Below, in pieces: positions 1 to 9,292 of a stretch of 64,000 nucleotides of DNA (the first letter of the stretch is position 1; every line of letters begins with the position of its first letter). The position numbers were made by a program, and so were the translations under genes. Below the pieces are notes generated by a model. The model had not been told where the DNA came from, did no database searches, and worked only from the letters and a program-made list of their open reading frames with translations. Source of the stretch: Pseudomonadales bacterium (GTDB lineage Bacteria > Pseudomonadota > Gammaproteobacteria > Pseudomonadales > Azotimanducaceae); the NCBI GenBank assembly GCA_041395945.1, contig JAWKZN010000001.1:3348001-3412000 (forward strand), written 5' to 3'.

Positions 1-333
1 TGCGCGGTCGTGGATCAGCACATCCGGTTCGGCGTTGCCGATGATGTAGTCCAGTTCCGAAGGTGTCAGCCGGAAGTTCAGCGCCAGATGCACGGCCCCC
101 AGCCGCCAGGTGGCGAACAGAATGTCCAGAGTGTCCACCGAGTTCAGTGCCAGCACACCGACCCGGTCACCGCGCCGCACGCCGAGCGTTTGCAGCCAGC
201 CTGCGATCCGCCCGACCCGTTCATGCATCTGCGCATAGGTCTGTTGCCGCCCGCTGGGCAGCTCTACGGTTGCGGTCTTTTCCGGAAGATTGATCGCGTT
301 GTGCGCGATCCAGTCGACAATCATTCCCTGCAT
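1..333 (-). CDS. acyl-CoA synthetase (AMP-forming), N-terminal part
   Basis: The reading frame runs leftward off the window edge, so only the first 111 codons are present. It begins MQGMIVDWIAHNA and shows the N-terminal fold typical of AMP-dependent fatty-acyl/aryl-CoA ligases: a segment reading TYAQMHERVGRIAGWL followed by GVRRGDRVGVLALNS and then ALNFRLTPSELDYI. Such enzymes activate carboxylic acids to acyl-CoA through an acyl-adenylate. The ATP-binding and catalytic motifs lie outside the window, so the substrate class cannot be judged. A GAGGAGG ribosome site sits 7 bases before the chosen ATG. It is divergent from the cytochrome/dehydrogenase gene, with about 120 bases between the two starts. 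Confidence 0.85.
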   Translation of the reverse strand, partial: MQGMIVDWIAHNAINLPEKTATVELPSGRQQTYAQMHERVGRIAGWLQTLGVRRGDRVGVLALNSVDTLDILFATWRLGAVHLALNFRLTPSELDYIIGNAEPDVLIHDRA

Positions 334-453
334 CGGAAATTCCTCCTCCCTCTCTGAGGCAGGGTAGCGGATAGAAGCGGAAAAAATCCATCCAATCGGT
401 GGCTCACAGGGCACTCTCCTGCTACAAGGGCAATCCCGGCCCGGGATTGGACC

Positions 454-1995
454 ATGAAGAAAGGACCCTTCCTGAAGATCCTCAGCATTACGACTGCTGT
501 GTTGATCCTCAGCAGTATCGGCATCTACTACGGTATCAGCCGGGCGCTGTCTTCAGATCCCTTCATGCCGCTGTATGTCGAGAACTGCAGCAGCTGTCAT
601 GGCGAAGACATGGCGGGCGGGGCTCTGGGCCGCCCACTCGTCGGCGGCGCGCTTGTGCATGGCGACACCGTCGCAGACCTGTCGGCGAGCATCGCCAGGG
701 GATTTCCGCAGAAGGGCATGCCCGGCTGGTCGGACACGCTGAGCGAAGCCGAGATCCGGAGTCTCGCCATCCTGATCGCCGAACGCCGGGTGAATCGACG
801 TTTCACGGACTTCAGAACGAGTCAGCCTCTGGAGATTCCACTCGAGCCGATCAAAACGGAACTGGCCACATTCCGCCTGGAGATCGTGGCGACCGGCCTG
901 GATCCGTTCCCTTTTTCGATCGCACCGCTACCCGATGGCAACATACTGCTGACCGAGAAGAAACGCGGTCTGTCGGTGATCTCTCCGCACGGGGTGCAAT
1001 CCGCACTGATCGAACACACCCCGAAGACCTCCGATGTGGGCTTCGAAGTGCTCGGTCTCGACTACGGCCTCGGCTGGCACCTGGATGTAAAGCCCCATCC
1101 CGATTACCCGCACAACGGCTGGATCTATCTGCTGCACACGGATCTGTGCAGCGGTTGCGGGGATGGGGAAGAGGAAGACGGCCTGATCCCCAAGACCATG
1201 AATCGTCTGGTCAGAGGCCGGATAAAAGACGGCGCCTGGGTAGATGAAGAAGTCATCTGGCGGGTTGCGCGGGAATTCTACACTTCGATGCCGGATATCG
1301 CCGCCGGTGGAAGGATCGCCTTCGACCCGGAAGGCTACGTTTTTCTCAGCGTCGGCATCAAAGCGTTGAGCAACTACCTGGGTGTACAGGATCTCGCCAC
1401 ACCCTATGGAAAGATCCATCGAATCCGGGACGACGGGGAGATCCCCACTGACAACCCGTTCATCGACACACCCGGCGCGCAGTCCAGCATCTGGAGCTAC
1501 GGACACCGCAGTCCCCAGGGTCTCGAATTCGATCCAGTGAGCAGACAGCTCTGGGGATCAGAAATGGGTCCGCGGGGTGGCGACGAAATCAATCTGCTCG
1601 AAGCCGGCAGGAACTACGGCTGGCCACTGTATTCGAAGGGTGTGGACTACGACGGTACACCCGTCGAGTACTGGAAAGATCTCGGTATCGAGTTCAACCT
1701 GAATGACATCGAACAGCCGGTGGTCGATCTCACGCCATCCCCGGCCGTATCGAGCTTTGTCATTTACGACGCCGACCTGTTTCCAGCCTGGCGCGGCAGT
1801 TTCATCGTCGGCAGCCTGAAGGCCACCGAGCTGTATCGGGTCGTGATCGAGGACGGTGTCCACGTGCACACGGAGTTACTGCTCAGGGATCTCGCCCGGA
1901 TCAGGGATGTCGAAATCGGCTACGATGGCCTGATCTATCTGCTGCTCGAACACGAGACCGGCAGTCAGATCGTGCGGCTGGCGCCGATGGTCTGA
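454..1995 (+). CDS. membrane-anchored cytochrome c / PQQ-type glucose-sorbosone dehydrogenase fusion
   Basis: The 513-residue protein starts with a hydrophobic segment (about residues 10-28) that should anchor or export it to the periplasm. A cytochrome c domain follows, with the haem motif CSSCH at residues 45-49 and a probable axial Met in QKGMPGW near residue 89. From about residue 150 to the end it resembles the glucose/sorbosone dehydrogenase beta-propeller family, including the loop GGDEINLLEAGRNYGWP. Soluble members oxidise sugars or alcohols with PQQ, and the fused haem would pass electrons to the respiratory chain. No PQQ synthesis genes are in this window. The substrate is unknown; some members of this propeller family have no shown sugar dehydrogenase activity. 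Confidence 0.82.
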   Translation: MKKGPFLKILSITTAVLILSSIGIYYGISRALSSDPFMPLYVENCSSCHGEDMAGGALGRPLVGGALVHGDTVADLSASIARGFPQKGMPGWSDTLSEAEIRSLAILIAERRVNRRFTDFRTSQPLEIPLEPIKTELATFRLEIVATGLDPFPFSIAPLPDGNILLTEKKRGLSVISPHGVQSALIEHTPKTSDVGFEVLGLDYGLGWHLDVKPHPDYPHNGWIYLLHTDLCSGCGDGEEEDGLIPKTMNRLVRGRIKDGAWVDEEVIWRVAREFYTSMPDIAAGGRIAFDPEGYVFLSVGIKALSNYLGVQDLATPYGKIHRIRDDGEIPTDNPFIDTPGAQSSIWSYGHRSPQGLEFDPVSRQLWGSEMGPRGGDEINLLEAGRNYGWPLYSKGVDYDGTPVEYWKDLGIEFNLNDIEQPVVDLTPSPAVSSFVIYDADLFPAWRGSFIVGSLKATELYRVVIEDGVHVHTELLLRDLARIRDVEIGYDGLIYLLLEHETGSQIVRLAPMV

Positions 1996-2520
1996 CTACT
2001 GCGACTTCATCCGCAGCGCACCCAGATAATCCCTTTTGCCCAGGGGAACACCCTTCATTCGCAGAATGTCGTAGGCGGTGGTGGCATGGAAGTGGAGGTT
2101 CGGCAGTGAGAAAGTCAGCACGAAATCCTCGTTCACAAAAGGCATCTTCCGATCGCCGATCACGAAGGTTATGTCCTTACCTGCGAGCGCGTTCACTGTT
2201 GCAGCGGCGACTTTGCTCACCTCGGCACGGGTGTCCGCAATCAGCTTCTGGCTCCCGGCATAGTCGAGATCGGGCATGCTCGGAGGGGTCGAGATCGTGC
2301 CGGACTGCATGCCTTTGATCGTACCCAGCGAGTGGTGGACAACCGAGATGAGCTGAAAGCGCAGCGGCAGCATGTCGGAATACAGACTGGTCTCCATCAG
2401 ATCAGCTGGATCGATATCATTCTTGTTACAGTGCTCGGCACCCTTCTTCAGAAAGCCTTCGACCGCGCCAAGCACCTGCAGATAAGCGGCGACACTGATG
2501 TCGTACATAGAAACAGCCAT
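1996..2520 (-). CDS. DUF1993 family protein
   Basis: This 174-residue protein starts MAVSMYDISVAAYLQVL and carries the helical pattern of the DUF1993 family, including PLRFQLISVVHHS and a late FHATTAYDILR segment. DUF1993 proteins are small, cytoplasmic and have a DinB-like four-helix arrangement; the biochemical role is not established. It has no signal peptide. Its stop codon abuts the stop of the convergent dehydrogenase gene with no bases between them. The family call is from remembered motif layout. Confidence 0.75.
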   Translation of the reverse strand: MAVSMYDISVAAYLQVLGAVEGFLKKGAEHCNKNDIDPADLMETSLYSDMLPLRFQLISVVHHSLGTIKGMQSGTISTPPSMPDLDYAGSQKLIADTRAEVSKVAAATVNALAGKDITFVIGDRKMPFVNEDFVLTFSLPNLHFHATTAYDILRMKGVPLGKRDYLGALRMKSQ

Positions 2521-2788
2521 TTCCAGTTCTCCAATCGGTTGTTGAATTCATGTCTCTGAAGGTGGTTGCAATCCGCACCTCCCTCAGGCCGGGAGTAGCC
2601 ACCCGTCTCATATCAGCATGGTATCCATCCGGCCACCATGCAATGCCTGCTGGCAATCGTATCAAAGTGCGCGCATCCGGCCGCCGGGAGTCGGAACCTG
2701 CCGCGGCCTGTGGCAACATAGCGGCGTGGACACTCCCGACCGAATTGCTGACACACCTCGAATCGCGAAGCTCCTGCGTGCGGGTCGT

Positions 2789-3730
2789 ATGAGTACCCTG
2801 CAGACCGGAATCCGTCTGCTTTCCGCAGCCGTACTGCTGAGCAGCACCGTCCAGGCAGCAGATTTCATTATTCTCGAAGACGAGTGCAACGGCCAGCAGA
2901 TGCTGATTCGAGGATCGATCGAACCTGGCGACGCAGATCGATTCTCCGCCCGGTTCGCAGGCTTCGTGAACAGCAACTCGCTGCCCCTGGTGCAGAACCA
3001 GGAACTGTTGTGGACACTGAAACTCGACAGTCCCGGCGGCGATCTGCAGGAGGCCATGGCGATAGGTCGGCGGGTGCGGGAACTCCTGGTCACGACGGAA
3101 GTAAATTACCGTTTCGTCCAGCGCCCCGACGGCGTCTACGACTTCGATCGAAAATCCGACGCCGTCTGCCTGTCCGGTGACGATCGCCTTGCCGGTTGTT
3201 CTCCCAGTGTGGCCGTCGCCGAATGCACGGGTGCCTGCCTGCTGATCTGGCTCGCTGGGGCCGACAGACGGGCGATCGAAGGACGGCTCGGCAACCATGG
3301 CCTGGCTTCCGGCAGCAGCCAGGCAGCCGACTATCTGAGTGACATGGAGATCGACCCGATCTGGATCAGTCGACTGCTGGAAGTGGAAGCTGACCGGGAG
3401 ATCAATACCGCGGCAGGCGCACCCCGCAGTGATGGCTGGCTGGACTGGACCGGGAAAGGCGAACTCTCCGGCCGCACTCCGGCACTCGACACCCTGCTCG
3501 CCGATTGCCCCGCACCGCTCTCGGCTGCCCAGGCCATCGAGTCGGTGATGACCAGTTCTCCCGGGCACCGAGCCAGTCTTCTGGATCGTAATGAGGCCTA
3601 CTGGAACTGCCGCAACACCCGGGTTGGGGAAGTTCGGGCAGGCGTGAACCAGTTACCGATGGTAACTGCACAGCACGACTCCCGAACCATCCATCCTGAA
3701 TCCGCTTCTTCACATCCGGAGATCCCATGA
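2789..3730 (+). CDS. secreted ClpP/SppA-like protein, probable nucleophile lost
   Basis: I start at the ATG giving MSTLQTGIRLLSAAVLL, a good signal peptide ending at VQA-AD; an open stretch further upstream has no signal and no support. The mature part (about 290 residues) has a LDSPGGDLQEAMAIGRR segment and later AECTGACLLIWLAG, the layout of periplasmic ClpP/SppA-like proteins (COG3904 type). In that family the second motif usually reads C-x-S-A-C with serine as nucleophile; here glycine occupies the place, so proteolysis is doubtful. The gene ends in ATGA overlapping the start of the next gene, which implies translational coupling to a dienoyl-CoA isomerase-like protein. The function of the pair is unknown. 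Confidence 0.65.
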   Translation: MSTLQTGIRLLSAAVLLSSTVQAADFIILEDECNGQQMLIRGSIEPGDADRFSARFAGFVNSNSLPLVQNQELLWTLKLDSPGGDLQEAMAIGRRVRELLVTTEVNYRFVQRPDGVYDFDRKSDAVCLSGDDRLAGCSPSVAVAECTGACLLIWLAGADRRAIEGRLGNHGLASGSSQAADYLSDMEIDPIWISRLLEVEADREINTAAGAPRSDGWLDWTGKGELSGRTPALDTLLADCPAPLSAAQAIESVMTSSPGHRASLLDRNEAYWNCRNTRVGEVRAGVNQLPMVTAQHDSRTIHPESASSHPEIP

Positions 3731-4548
3731 CCAACACCCGCCTGAAGCTCAGCATCGAAAACAGGATCGGACATCTGCAGCTCAATCGGCCGGATGAATA
3801 CAACCGCATGCCACCGGCGTTCTGGACGGAATTTCCGGCAGCCCTGGAAGAAGCTGACAGTCGAGGCGACGTGCGCGCCCTGATCATCTCCTCCACCGGC
3901 AAGCACTTCACAGCCGGCATGGATGTATCCGTTTTTACCGGCCCCCGGGAGTCCTCCCTGGATCGCGGCCGCGCCGGGGAACGCGCACGACGCAATCTGG
4001 ATCGGCTGCAGGGTGTCTTCTCCCGGCTCGAGTCGTTGCGCATGCCGGTGCTCGCGGCAATTCAGGGCGGCTGCGTCGGTGGTGGGGTCGACCTGGTGGC
4101 AGCCTGCGATATCCGTTACTGCACGGCGGATGCCTTCTTCTGCATTCAGGAAATCAATATCGGCCTGGCCGCCGATGTAGGTACGCTGCAGCGATTGCCG
4201 AAACTCATTCCGGAAGGTCTGATGCGGGAACTCGCCTATACCGGCCGGCGCCTTTCGGCCAGCGAAGCGCTGGAGCGAGGCCTGGTCAACCAGGTCTTCG
4301 ACTCCCAGGAGGTCATGCTCGAGCAGGTCCAGGGTATCGCCGCCGAAATCGCCCGGAAATCACCGCTGGCCATCTCGAGCACCAAGCACCTGCTGAACTA
4401 CGGGCGCGACCACAGTATCGCCGACACCCTGAGTTATCAGCAGCTGTGGATGGGCGCAGTGAGCCAGGGTGACGAGATGGCCGCCTACTTCAGATCCAAG
4501 CAGGCGGGCACCGATCCCGAGTACCCGGATCTGCCACCGCTGGACTGA
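3727..4548 (+). CDS. crotonase-family protein, delta3,5-delta2,4-dienoyl-CoA isomerase-like
   Basis: A 273-residue crotonase-fold enzyme. The oxyanion-hole segments GKHFTAGMDVSVF and IQGGCVGGGVDLVAACD are intact. The stretch QEINIGLAADVGTLQRLP matches the active-site segment of peroxisomal/mitochondrial ECH1, with the Glu and Asp pair eight residues apart that moves the double bonds of 3,5-dienoyl-CoA to the 2,4 position. This would help beta-oxidation of unsaturated fatty acids with odd-position double bonds. The gene overlaps the upstream ClpP-like gene by four bases (ATGA). A simple enoyl-CoA hydratase is less likely because the second acid is not in the hydratase position. Confidence 0.85.
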   Translation: MTNTRLKLSIENRIGHLQLNRPDEYNRMPPAFWTEFPAALEEADSRGDVRALIISSTGKHFTAGMDVSVFTGPRESSLDRGRAGERARRNLDRLQGVFSRLESLRMPVLAAIQGGCVGGGVDLVAACDIRYCTADAFFCIQEINIGLAADVGTLQRLPKLIPEGLMRELAYTGRRLSASEALERGLVNQVFDSQEVMLEQVQGIAAEIARKSPLAISSTKHLLNYGRDHSIADTLSYQQLWMGAVSQGDEMAAYFRSKQAGTDPEYPDLPPLD

Positions 4549-4613
4549 ACGGGATACACCGAGCTCATGCGTTGTTAACCCGACGCGCGCATTCACGCGC
4601 ACCACCCGCGCGA

Positions 4614-5924
4614 TCAGGCTTGCTTTGGATGCACACGCACCGGCAGATGGGTGATGCCGCGCACAAAGCTCGACAGCAGCCGTTCCGGTTTGCCCACGAC
4701 TTCGACGAAATCGAAACGCTTCATGATCTCTTCCCAGACCACACGCAGCTGCATTTCGGCCAGACGGTTACCCATGCAGCGGTGAATGCCGAAGCCGAAA
4801 GACAGGTGGTGCCTGGCATTGGCACGGTCGATCAGGAACTCGTCCGGCCGATCAATGACTTCATCGTCCCGATTGCCCGAGATGTACCACATGAGCAGCT
4901 GTTCGCCGGCTTTGATGTGCTTTCCGCGCAGGGTGACATCTTCGTTTGCCGTGCGCCGCATGTAGGGGAGTGGCGTCTGCCAGCGGATGATCTCGGAGAC
5001 CATGTTCGGAATGAGTTTCGGGTTTGCCCGGAGCTTGTCGTATTCGCCGGGATTCTCGTTCAGCGCTATGACCCCGCCGCTGATGGAATTGCGCGTCGTA
5101 TCATTACCGCCAACGATCAGCAGGATGAGGTTGCCCAGGAACTCGAAGGGCTGCATGTCCTTCGTGTCCTTGCCGTGTGCCAGCATGGAGATCAGGTCAT
5201 TGCCCGGTGCTTTTTTCACCCGGTCATTCCACAGTTCCGTGAAATAGGCGAGGCATTCGAGCATCTCACCCCGGCGCTGCTCTTCCGAATCGACGATGCC
5301 TGTCCCGGGCGCAGCAGTGGCCACATCCGACCAGCGGGTCAGCTTGCGGCGCTCCTCGAAGGGAAAATCAAAGAGGGTGGCAAGCATCTGGGTGGTGAGC
5401 TCGATCGACACGGTATCGACCCAGTCGAAGGTCTCACCCACCGGCAGCGCATCGAGAATGCGCCCCGCGCGTTCCCGGATGACCGGCTCGAGCTTCGCCA
5501 GATTGGAAGGTGCCACTACCCCGGTCACGGTCGCCCGCTGCAGATCATGCTTGGGCGGATCCATGGCAATGAACATGGACACAGCGAGCTCCTCAGGATC
5601 CGGTTCGAGACCCAGCTTCGGTCCTATACCGATGCCGTGTGCCGAGGAGAAGAGTTCGTGGTGTTTGTCGACATACATGATGTCGTCGAACTTGGTGATC
5701 GACCAGTAACGACCGGTGAAGGGATGTTCGTTCAGATGCACCGGATCCTCAGCACGCAGACGCCGGAAGAATTCGAACTGGCGATTCTGCTGGAAGTACC
5801 GGCCATCGATCATGTTGATCTCTTCAATGGGCACGGCATAGGGATCGACAGGCAGGGGTTTGTCGTTGAAATCCTCGGGTGTCGGCCGTCCGACTTTCGG
5901 TTTACTGGCAGTCTGCTCGCTCAT
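4614..5924 (-). CDS. cytochrome P450, CYP153-like alkane/fatty acid hydroxylase
   Basis: A soluble 436-residue P450. The I-helix reads LIVGGNDTTRNS, the K-helix has EIIRWQTPL, and the haem-cysteine loop reads LSFGFGIHRCMGNRLAE. These, together with ALNENPGEYDKLRANP and SGNRDDEVIDRP, are the hallmarks of the CYP153 family, known for terminal hydroxylation of medium-chain alkanes and fatty acids. I chose the ATG at 5924 (MSEQTASKPKVG) because AGGAGG lies just upstream; an upstream in-frame start adds six residues without a site. The ferredoxin and ferredoxin reductase that usually serve CYP153 are not next to it here. Confidence 0.88.
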   Translation of the reverse strand: MSEQTASKPKVGRPTPEDFNDKPLPVDPYAVPIEEINMIDGRYFQQNRQFEFFRRLRAEDPVHLNEHPFTGRYWSITKFDDIMYVDKHHELFSSAHGIGIGPKLGLEPDPEELAVSMFIAMDPPKHDLQRATVTGVVAPSNLAKLEPVIRERAGRILDALPVGETFDWVDTVSIELTTQMLATLFDFPFEERRKLTRWSDVATAAPGTGIVDSEEQRRGEMLECLAYFTELWNDRVKKAPGNDLISMLAHGKDTKDMQPFEFLGNLILLIVGGNDTTRNSISGGVIALNENPGEYDKLRANPKLIPNMVSEIIRWQTPLPYMRRTANEDVTLRGKHIKAGEQLLMWYISGNRDDEVIDRPDEFLIDRANARHHLSFGFGIHRCMGNRLAEMQLRVVWEEIMKRFDFVEVVGKPERLLSSFVRGITHLPVRVHPKQA

Positions 5925-6074
5925 CGAATACTCCTCCTGCAAAGGGTGGCCAGGGAAACGCTGTCGGTAGCATAGCGTACACCGGCAGCGGGAAACCGTG
6001 ACGACAGACCCTAGCTGGCAAGATCTCTGCGATCTTCATATGCTGCGACTCTATCCAGCCCGAGCACCTGAACC

Positions 6075-7454
6075 ATGAGAGCAATGGCCGCTTTGATCGG
6101 ACTGACCTGCTTTTCGCTGCAGGCGGCAACGCCGGATCCTGTGAAATCCGAGGCACGGGATATGTTCGCCGACGTCATCGGCATGAAAACTTCCACGGGT
6201 CTTGGCCAGGTACCGACCATGGCCCGCTACCTGGCGGCACGCCTGCGTGATGCCGGTTTCCCGGACAAGGACATTCACATTCTCCCGCTGGGTGAGACTG
6301 CGTCTCTGGTCGTCCGCTACCGCGGAGACGGCACCGGCGGCAGACCCATCCTGTTCGCCGCGCATATGGATGTGGTCACCGCCAACCCGCAGGAATGGGA
6401 GCGCGACCCCTTCACCCTGGTCGAAGAAGACGGCTATTTCTTCGGGCGCGGCACTTCCGATATCAAGGCGGACATCGTCACCATTACCGCCACGTTCATG
6501 CGCCTGAAGCGGGAAGGCTTCACGCCTTCCCGGGATCTCATCATCGCCTTCACCGGCGACGAGGAAACCGAACAGGCAACGACCCGGGACCTGGTTGAAA
6601 ACCATCGGGCCCTGATCGATGCGGAGTTCTGCCTGAACGGAGACGGCGGTGGCGGCGTTTATGCTGAAGACAGCGGTGCTGCGCGGCTGTTCTATCTTCA
6701 GGGTGCGGAAAAATCCTATGCCACTTTCAGCTTCACTGCGCGCAACCCCGGCGGCCACAGTTCGGAACCACGCCTTGAGAACGCCATCTACGACCTGGCG
6801 GATGCTCTGGGCGCATTGCAGTCCCACCTTTTCCCGGTGATGTGGAACGAATGGACTCTCGGCAGTTTCGCAGCCGCGGGTCCTGCGACACCCGGCGAGC
6901 TCGGAGCTGCGATGAGCCGCTTCGCCGGCAATCCCCGGGACACAGCAGCCGCACAGCTGCTGGCCGGTGAGCCTTCCTATGTGGGTCGCACCCGCACCAC
7001 CTGTGTCGCAACGATGCTCAGCGGCGGACATGCGGAGAATGCGCTGCCGCAGACCGCCACCGCCACGGTGAACTGTCGCATCTTCCCCGGCACCAGCACC
7101 GAAGAAGTGCGCCTCGAGCTGCAGCGGGTCGCAGGAAGCAAGGTGGCGGTGCAGCTCGCCGGCCGCGAATTCGACTCGGTGGCATCCCCACTGCGCGAGG
7201 ATGTACTGCATGCCGTGACCGAAGCGGTGCATGCCTCCCATCCCGGAATACAGATCGTCCCGGACCAGGCTTCCTACTACACCGATGGCAGTATCTTCCG
7301 CGCTGCAGGTATTCCGACCTACGGGGTGAGCGGACTGTTCATCAGAGACAGCGACAGTTTCGCGCACGGGCTGAATGAGCGCATCGAAGTCAGGGCCTTC
7401 TACGACGGCCTGACCCACTGGTATACGCTGATCAGTCTTCTCGCCGGGAAATGA
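6075..7454 (+). CDS. secreted M20-family metallopeptidase
   Basis: The 459-residue protein has a short signal peptide (MRAMAALIGLTCFSLQAA). Metal-binding residues of the M20/M25/M40 family are all visible: His and Asp in LFAAHMDVV, Asp in FGRGTSDIKAD, and the Glu-Glu pair in AFTGDEETEQ, with a dimerisation domain starting near NPGGHSSEP. Members cleave dipeptides, acyl-amino acids or related amides using two zinc ions. Secretion suggests a nutrient-scavenging role in the periplasm. The substrate cannot be told from sequence. It is transcribed alone, with a 150-base divergent gap to the P450 gene. Confidence 0.87.
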   Translation: MRAMAALIGLTCFSLQAATPDPVKSEARDMFADVIGMKTSTGLGQVPTMARYLAARLRDAGFPDKDIHILPLGETASLVVRYRGDGTGGRPILFAAHMDVVTANPQEWERDPFTLVEEDGYFFGRGTSDIKADIVTITATFMRLKREGFTPSRDLIIAFTGDEETEQATTRDLVENHRALIDAEFCLNGDGGGGVYAEDSGAARLFYLQGAEKSYATFSFTARNPGGHSSEPRLENAIYDLADALGALQSHLFPVMWNEWTLGSFAAAGPATPGELGAAMSRFAGNPRDTAAAQLLAGEPSYVGRTRTTCVATMLSGGHAENALPQTATATVNCRIFPGTSTEEVRLELQRVAGSKVAVQLAGREFDSVASPLREDVLHAVTEAVHASHPGIQIVPDQASYYTDGSIFRAAGIPTYGVSGLFIRDSDSFAHGLNERIEVRAFYDGLTHWYTLISLLAGK

Positions 7455-7630
7455 GCTGGGGGATGAGACCGGGCGTGAGACGGAGAACAAAGCCGGCCTG
7501 AAAAGCCGGCAGCCACTTTCCGCCGGGCGGGAACATTATCCCACGCGTACTCAGGAATGAGTATGTTGAACTGAACGTCTCCCGGACCTATGGTTCGCCG
7601 CCACCAGACGGATCCATCGCGAGGGCAAAT

Positions 7631-9292
7631 ATGTCCCAGGTATCCGGGCATCGACCCGCCACTGCGAAAAAGGTCGTGGACGCGCTGCTGAAGAGCCGCG
7701 ATCTTTCGACCATCGTGCAGGACCTCAACCCCACCACCCTGCACCATCTGGTGACCGAACTGGGTATCGAAGACGCAGCCCCTCTGGTGGCGCATGCCTC
7801 TCCCCGGCAGATTGTCGAGCTGCTCGACAGCACGCTCTGGACAGGTGCCAGACCGGGTGACCCGGAGACCATGAGCATGGAAATGCTCATGCGCTGGTTC
7901 GATCTGTGGTCAGACATGGGGGACCAGGCTGCGGCGGAAATTCTGCACGACCTGGGCAGCGAGTTCTGCGCGCTGGCACTCTCGCGCCTTATCCAGGTGA
8001 CAGACGACCCTGCCGGACTCGAAGGCACGGACGAACAGTGTCAGATACTGGGCATATATTGTGTGTGTGCCAGATACGCCGACGAGTGGGACAGCGTGCA
8101 GAAAGTGCTGAACGCCCTGTGGGGAGAATATCCGGATTTTCTCGAGTCGATTCTGGAACGGCTCATCCTCAGACATTCCATTCTCCGCATCGAAGGTGAA
8201 CTGGACGGCCTGCGCCTGCTGCGTATCGACGCAGAATTCGAGCGGGAACAGAGTCGTGAACGATCCGGCTACGTGACCTCTGCCATGGCCGGCGCTTACC
8301 TCCAGACAGTGATGCACGCAGAGCTGGAGATGCTGGTCGGCGAAGCAGCCTACGATCCGGAGACTGCCGCCTATTTCAATCGTCGCACATTCCTTGCGCA
8401 GCGCTCCGACACAGATCCGGCTGATCGCCACGCCCCGGAGGAAGACATCGAGCACACGGAGAACCGACCGACAGCGGGTGTCGAGGCGGAGCCTGTGCAG
8501 GGAGAAGGAGACTCAGGCACGCAGGCCGAGTTCCGCGCAGAACTGGCCGCCTATGAGCGGGCACACACCCGCAACACCCTCCTGCTCGAAGGGCCGCACA
8601 TGACGGGGCTGCAGCAGCGCCAGCCGGTGCGCGCAGCCATCGCCCGCCTGCAGGATCGACCTCCTGCCTTCGCTGCGCGCATGGATGAACTCGCCTATCT
8701 GGCCAACCTGCTGGTGGCCGGCACCGAGCTCGACAGTCGCCGCCTGACCGAGACCGAGGCGGCCAATCTGGCCATGGCGTCCTGCAATCTGGGCGGGACC
8801 TACCTGCACTGGCAGGAAGCTTCCGCCGAATCAGCGGATGCCGCGATCGAGACCTGGATCGCAGCAGAGCCCGGTCTGATCCATCTGTTCCGGATCGGCT
8901 GGCACCTGATATCCCAGCTGCCTCTCCAGGCTGCCCGTCAGCTGAGGAATCAGTTCCGCGCCGATGCTGTCCGCGCAAGGTTCGACGACAGAACATGGCT
9001 GCTCGAAGAGGTCGACGCACTGCTCGGTCAACCGGATTTCGTCAACACAGTGCAGACACGGAAATTCGAAGAGGCGAAGGAGACGCTCCGAATCCTGAGC
9101 ATCGTACTTGCGCCGGAGGCGGTGACCGCACTCGTACTGCTCATCGACAGTGTGCCGCGCTTCGCTCGCATACTTGCACAGGACAGTCGTGGCGACTGGG
9201 TGTCCGCCGATGCCCGCTTCATCGAATCCTTCGAAGATCTGGCGAGGCTTCAGACCTTTCTTCGCACACTGGCTGACCGGCTCAGGTTCTGA
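7631..9292 (+). CDS. DUF6178 family protein
   Basis: A 553-residue protein without signal peptide or membrane segments. The N-terminal 130 residues (KSRDLSTIVQDLNPTTLHHL, then LLDSTLWTGARPGD and MLMRWFDLWSDMG) match my memory of DUF6178 proteins, helical-repeat proteins of unknown function found in proteobacteria. A low-complexity acidic linker (about residues 260-300) separates two helical halves. The last 43 bases overlap, in antisense, the tail of the damaged Rieske frame. A palindromic GCCGGC pair in the leader (about 7493-7511) could form a small hairpin. Family assignment is moderate; function is unknown. Confidence 0.65.
   Translation: MSQVSGHRPATAKKVVDALLKSRDLSTIVQDLNPTTLHHLVTELGIEDAAPLVAHASPRQIVELLDSTLWTGARPGDPETMSMEMLMRWFDLWSDMGDQAAAEILHDLGSEFCALALSRLIQVTDDPAGLEGTDEQCQILGIYCVCARYADEWDSVQKVLNALWGEYPDFLESILERLILRHSILRIEGELDGLRLLRIDAEFEREQSRERSGYVTSAMAGAYLQTVMHAELEMLVGEAAYDPETAAYFNRRTFLAQRSDTDPADRHAPEEDIEHTENRPTAGVEAEPVQGEGDSGTQAEFRAELAAYERAHTRNTLLLEGPHMTGLQQRQPVRAAIARLQDRPPAFAARMDELAYLANLLVAGTELDSRRLTETEAANLAMASCNLGGTYLHWQEASAESADAAIETWIAAEPGLIHLFRIGWHLISQLPLQAARQLRNQFRADAVRARFDDRTWLLEEVDALLGQPDFVNTVQTRKFEEAKETLRILSIVLAPEAVTALVLLIDSVPRFARILAQDSRGDWVSADARFIESFEDLARLQTFLRTLADRLRF

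Noticed and set aside
928..1506. 192-codon antisense open frame inside the cytochrome/dehydrogenase gene
   Set aside because: No family-like sequence and high-GC codons on the opposite strand explain it; the sense protein is well supported.
4572..5975. 467-codon frame on the plus strand across the P450 gene
   Set aside because: Mirror frame of a real P450 gene with all its motifs on the minus strand; the plus-strand translation has no recognisable domain.
6051..7490. 479-codon minus frame across the M20 peptidase
   Set aside because: Artefact of high-GC third positions; the M20 metal ligands are all on the plus strand.
7490..7515. GCCGGC ... GCCGGC hairpin behind the M20 gene
   Set aside because: Six-base self-complementary words are common in this GC-rich DNA and there is no T run; too weak to call a terminator.
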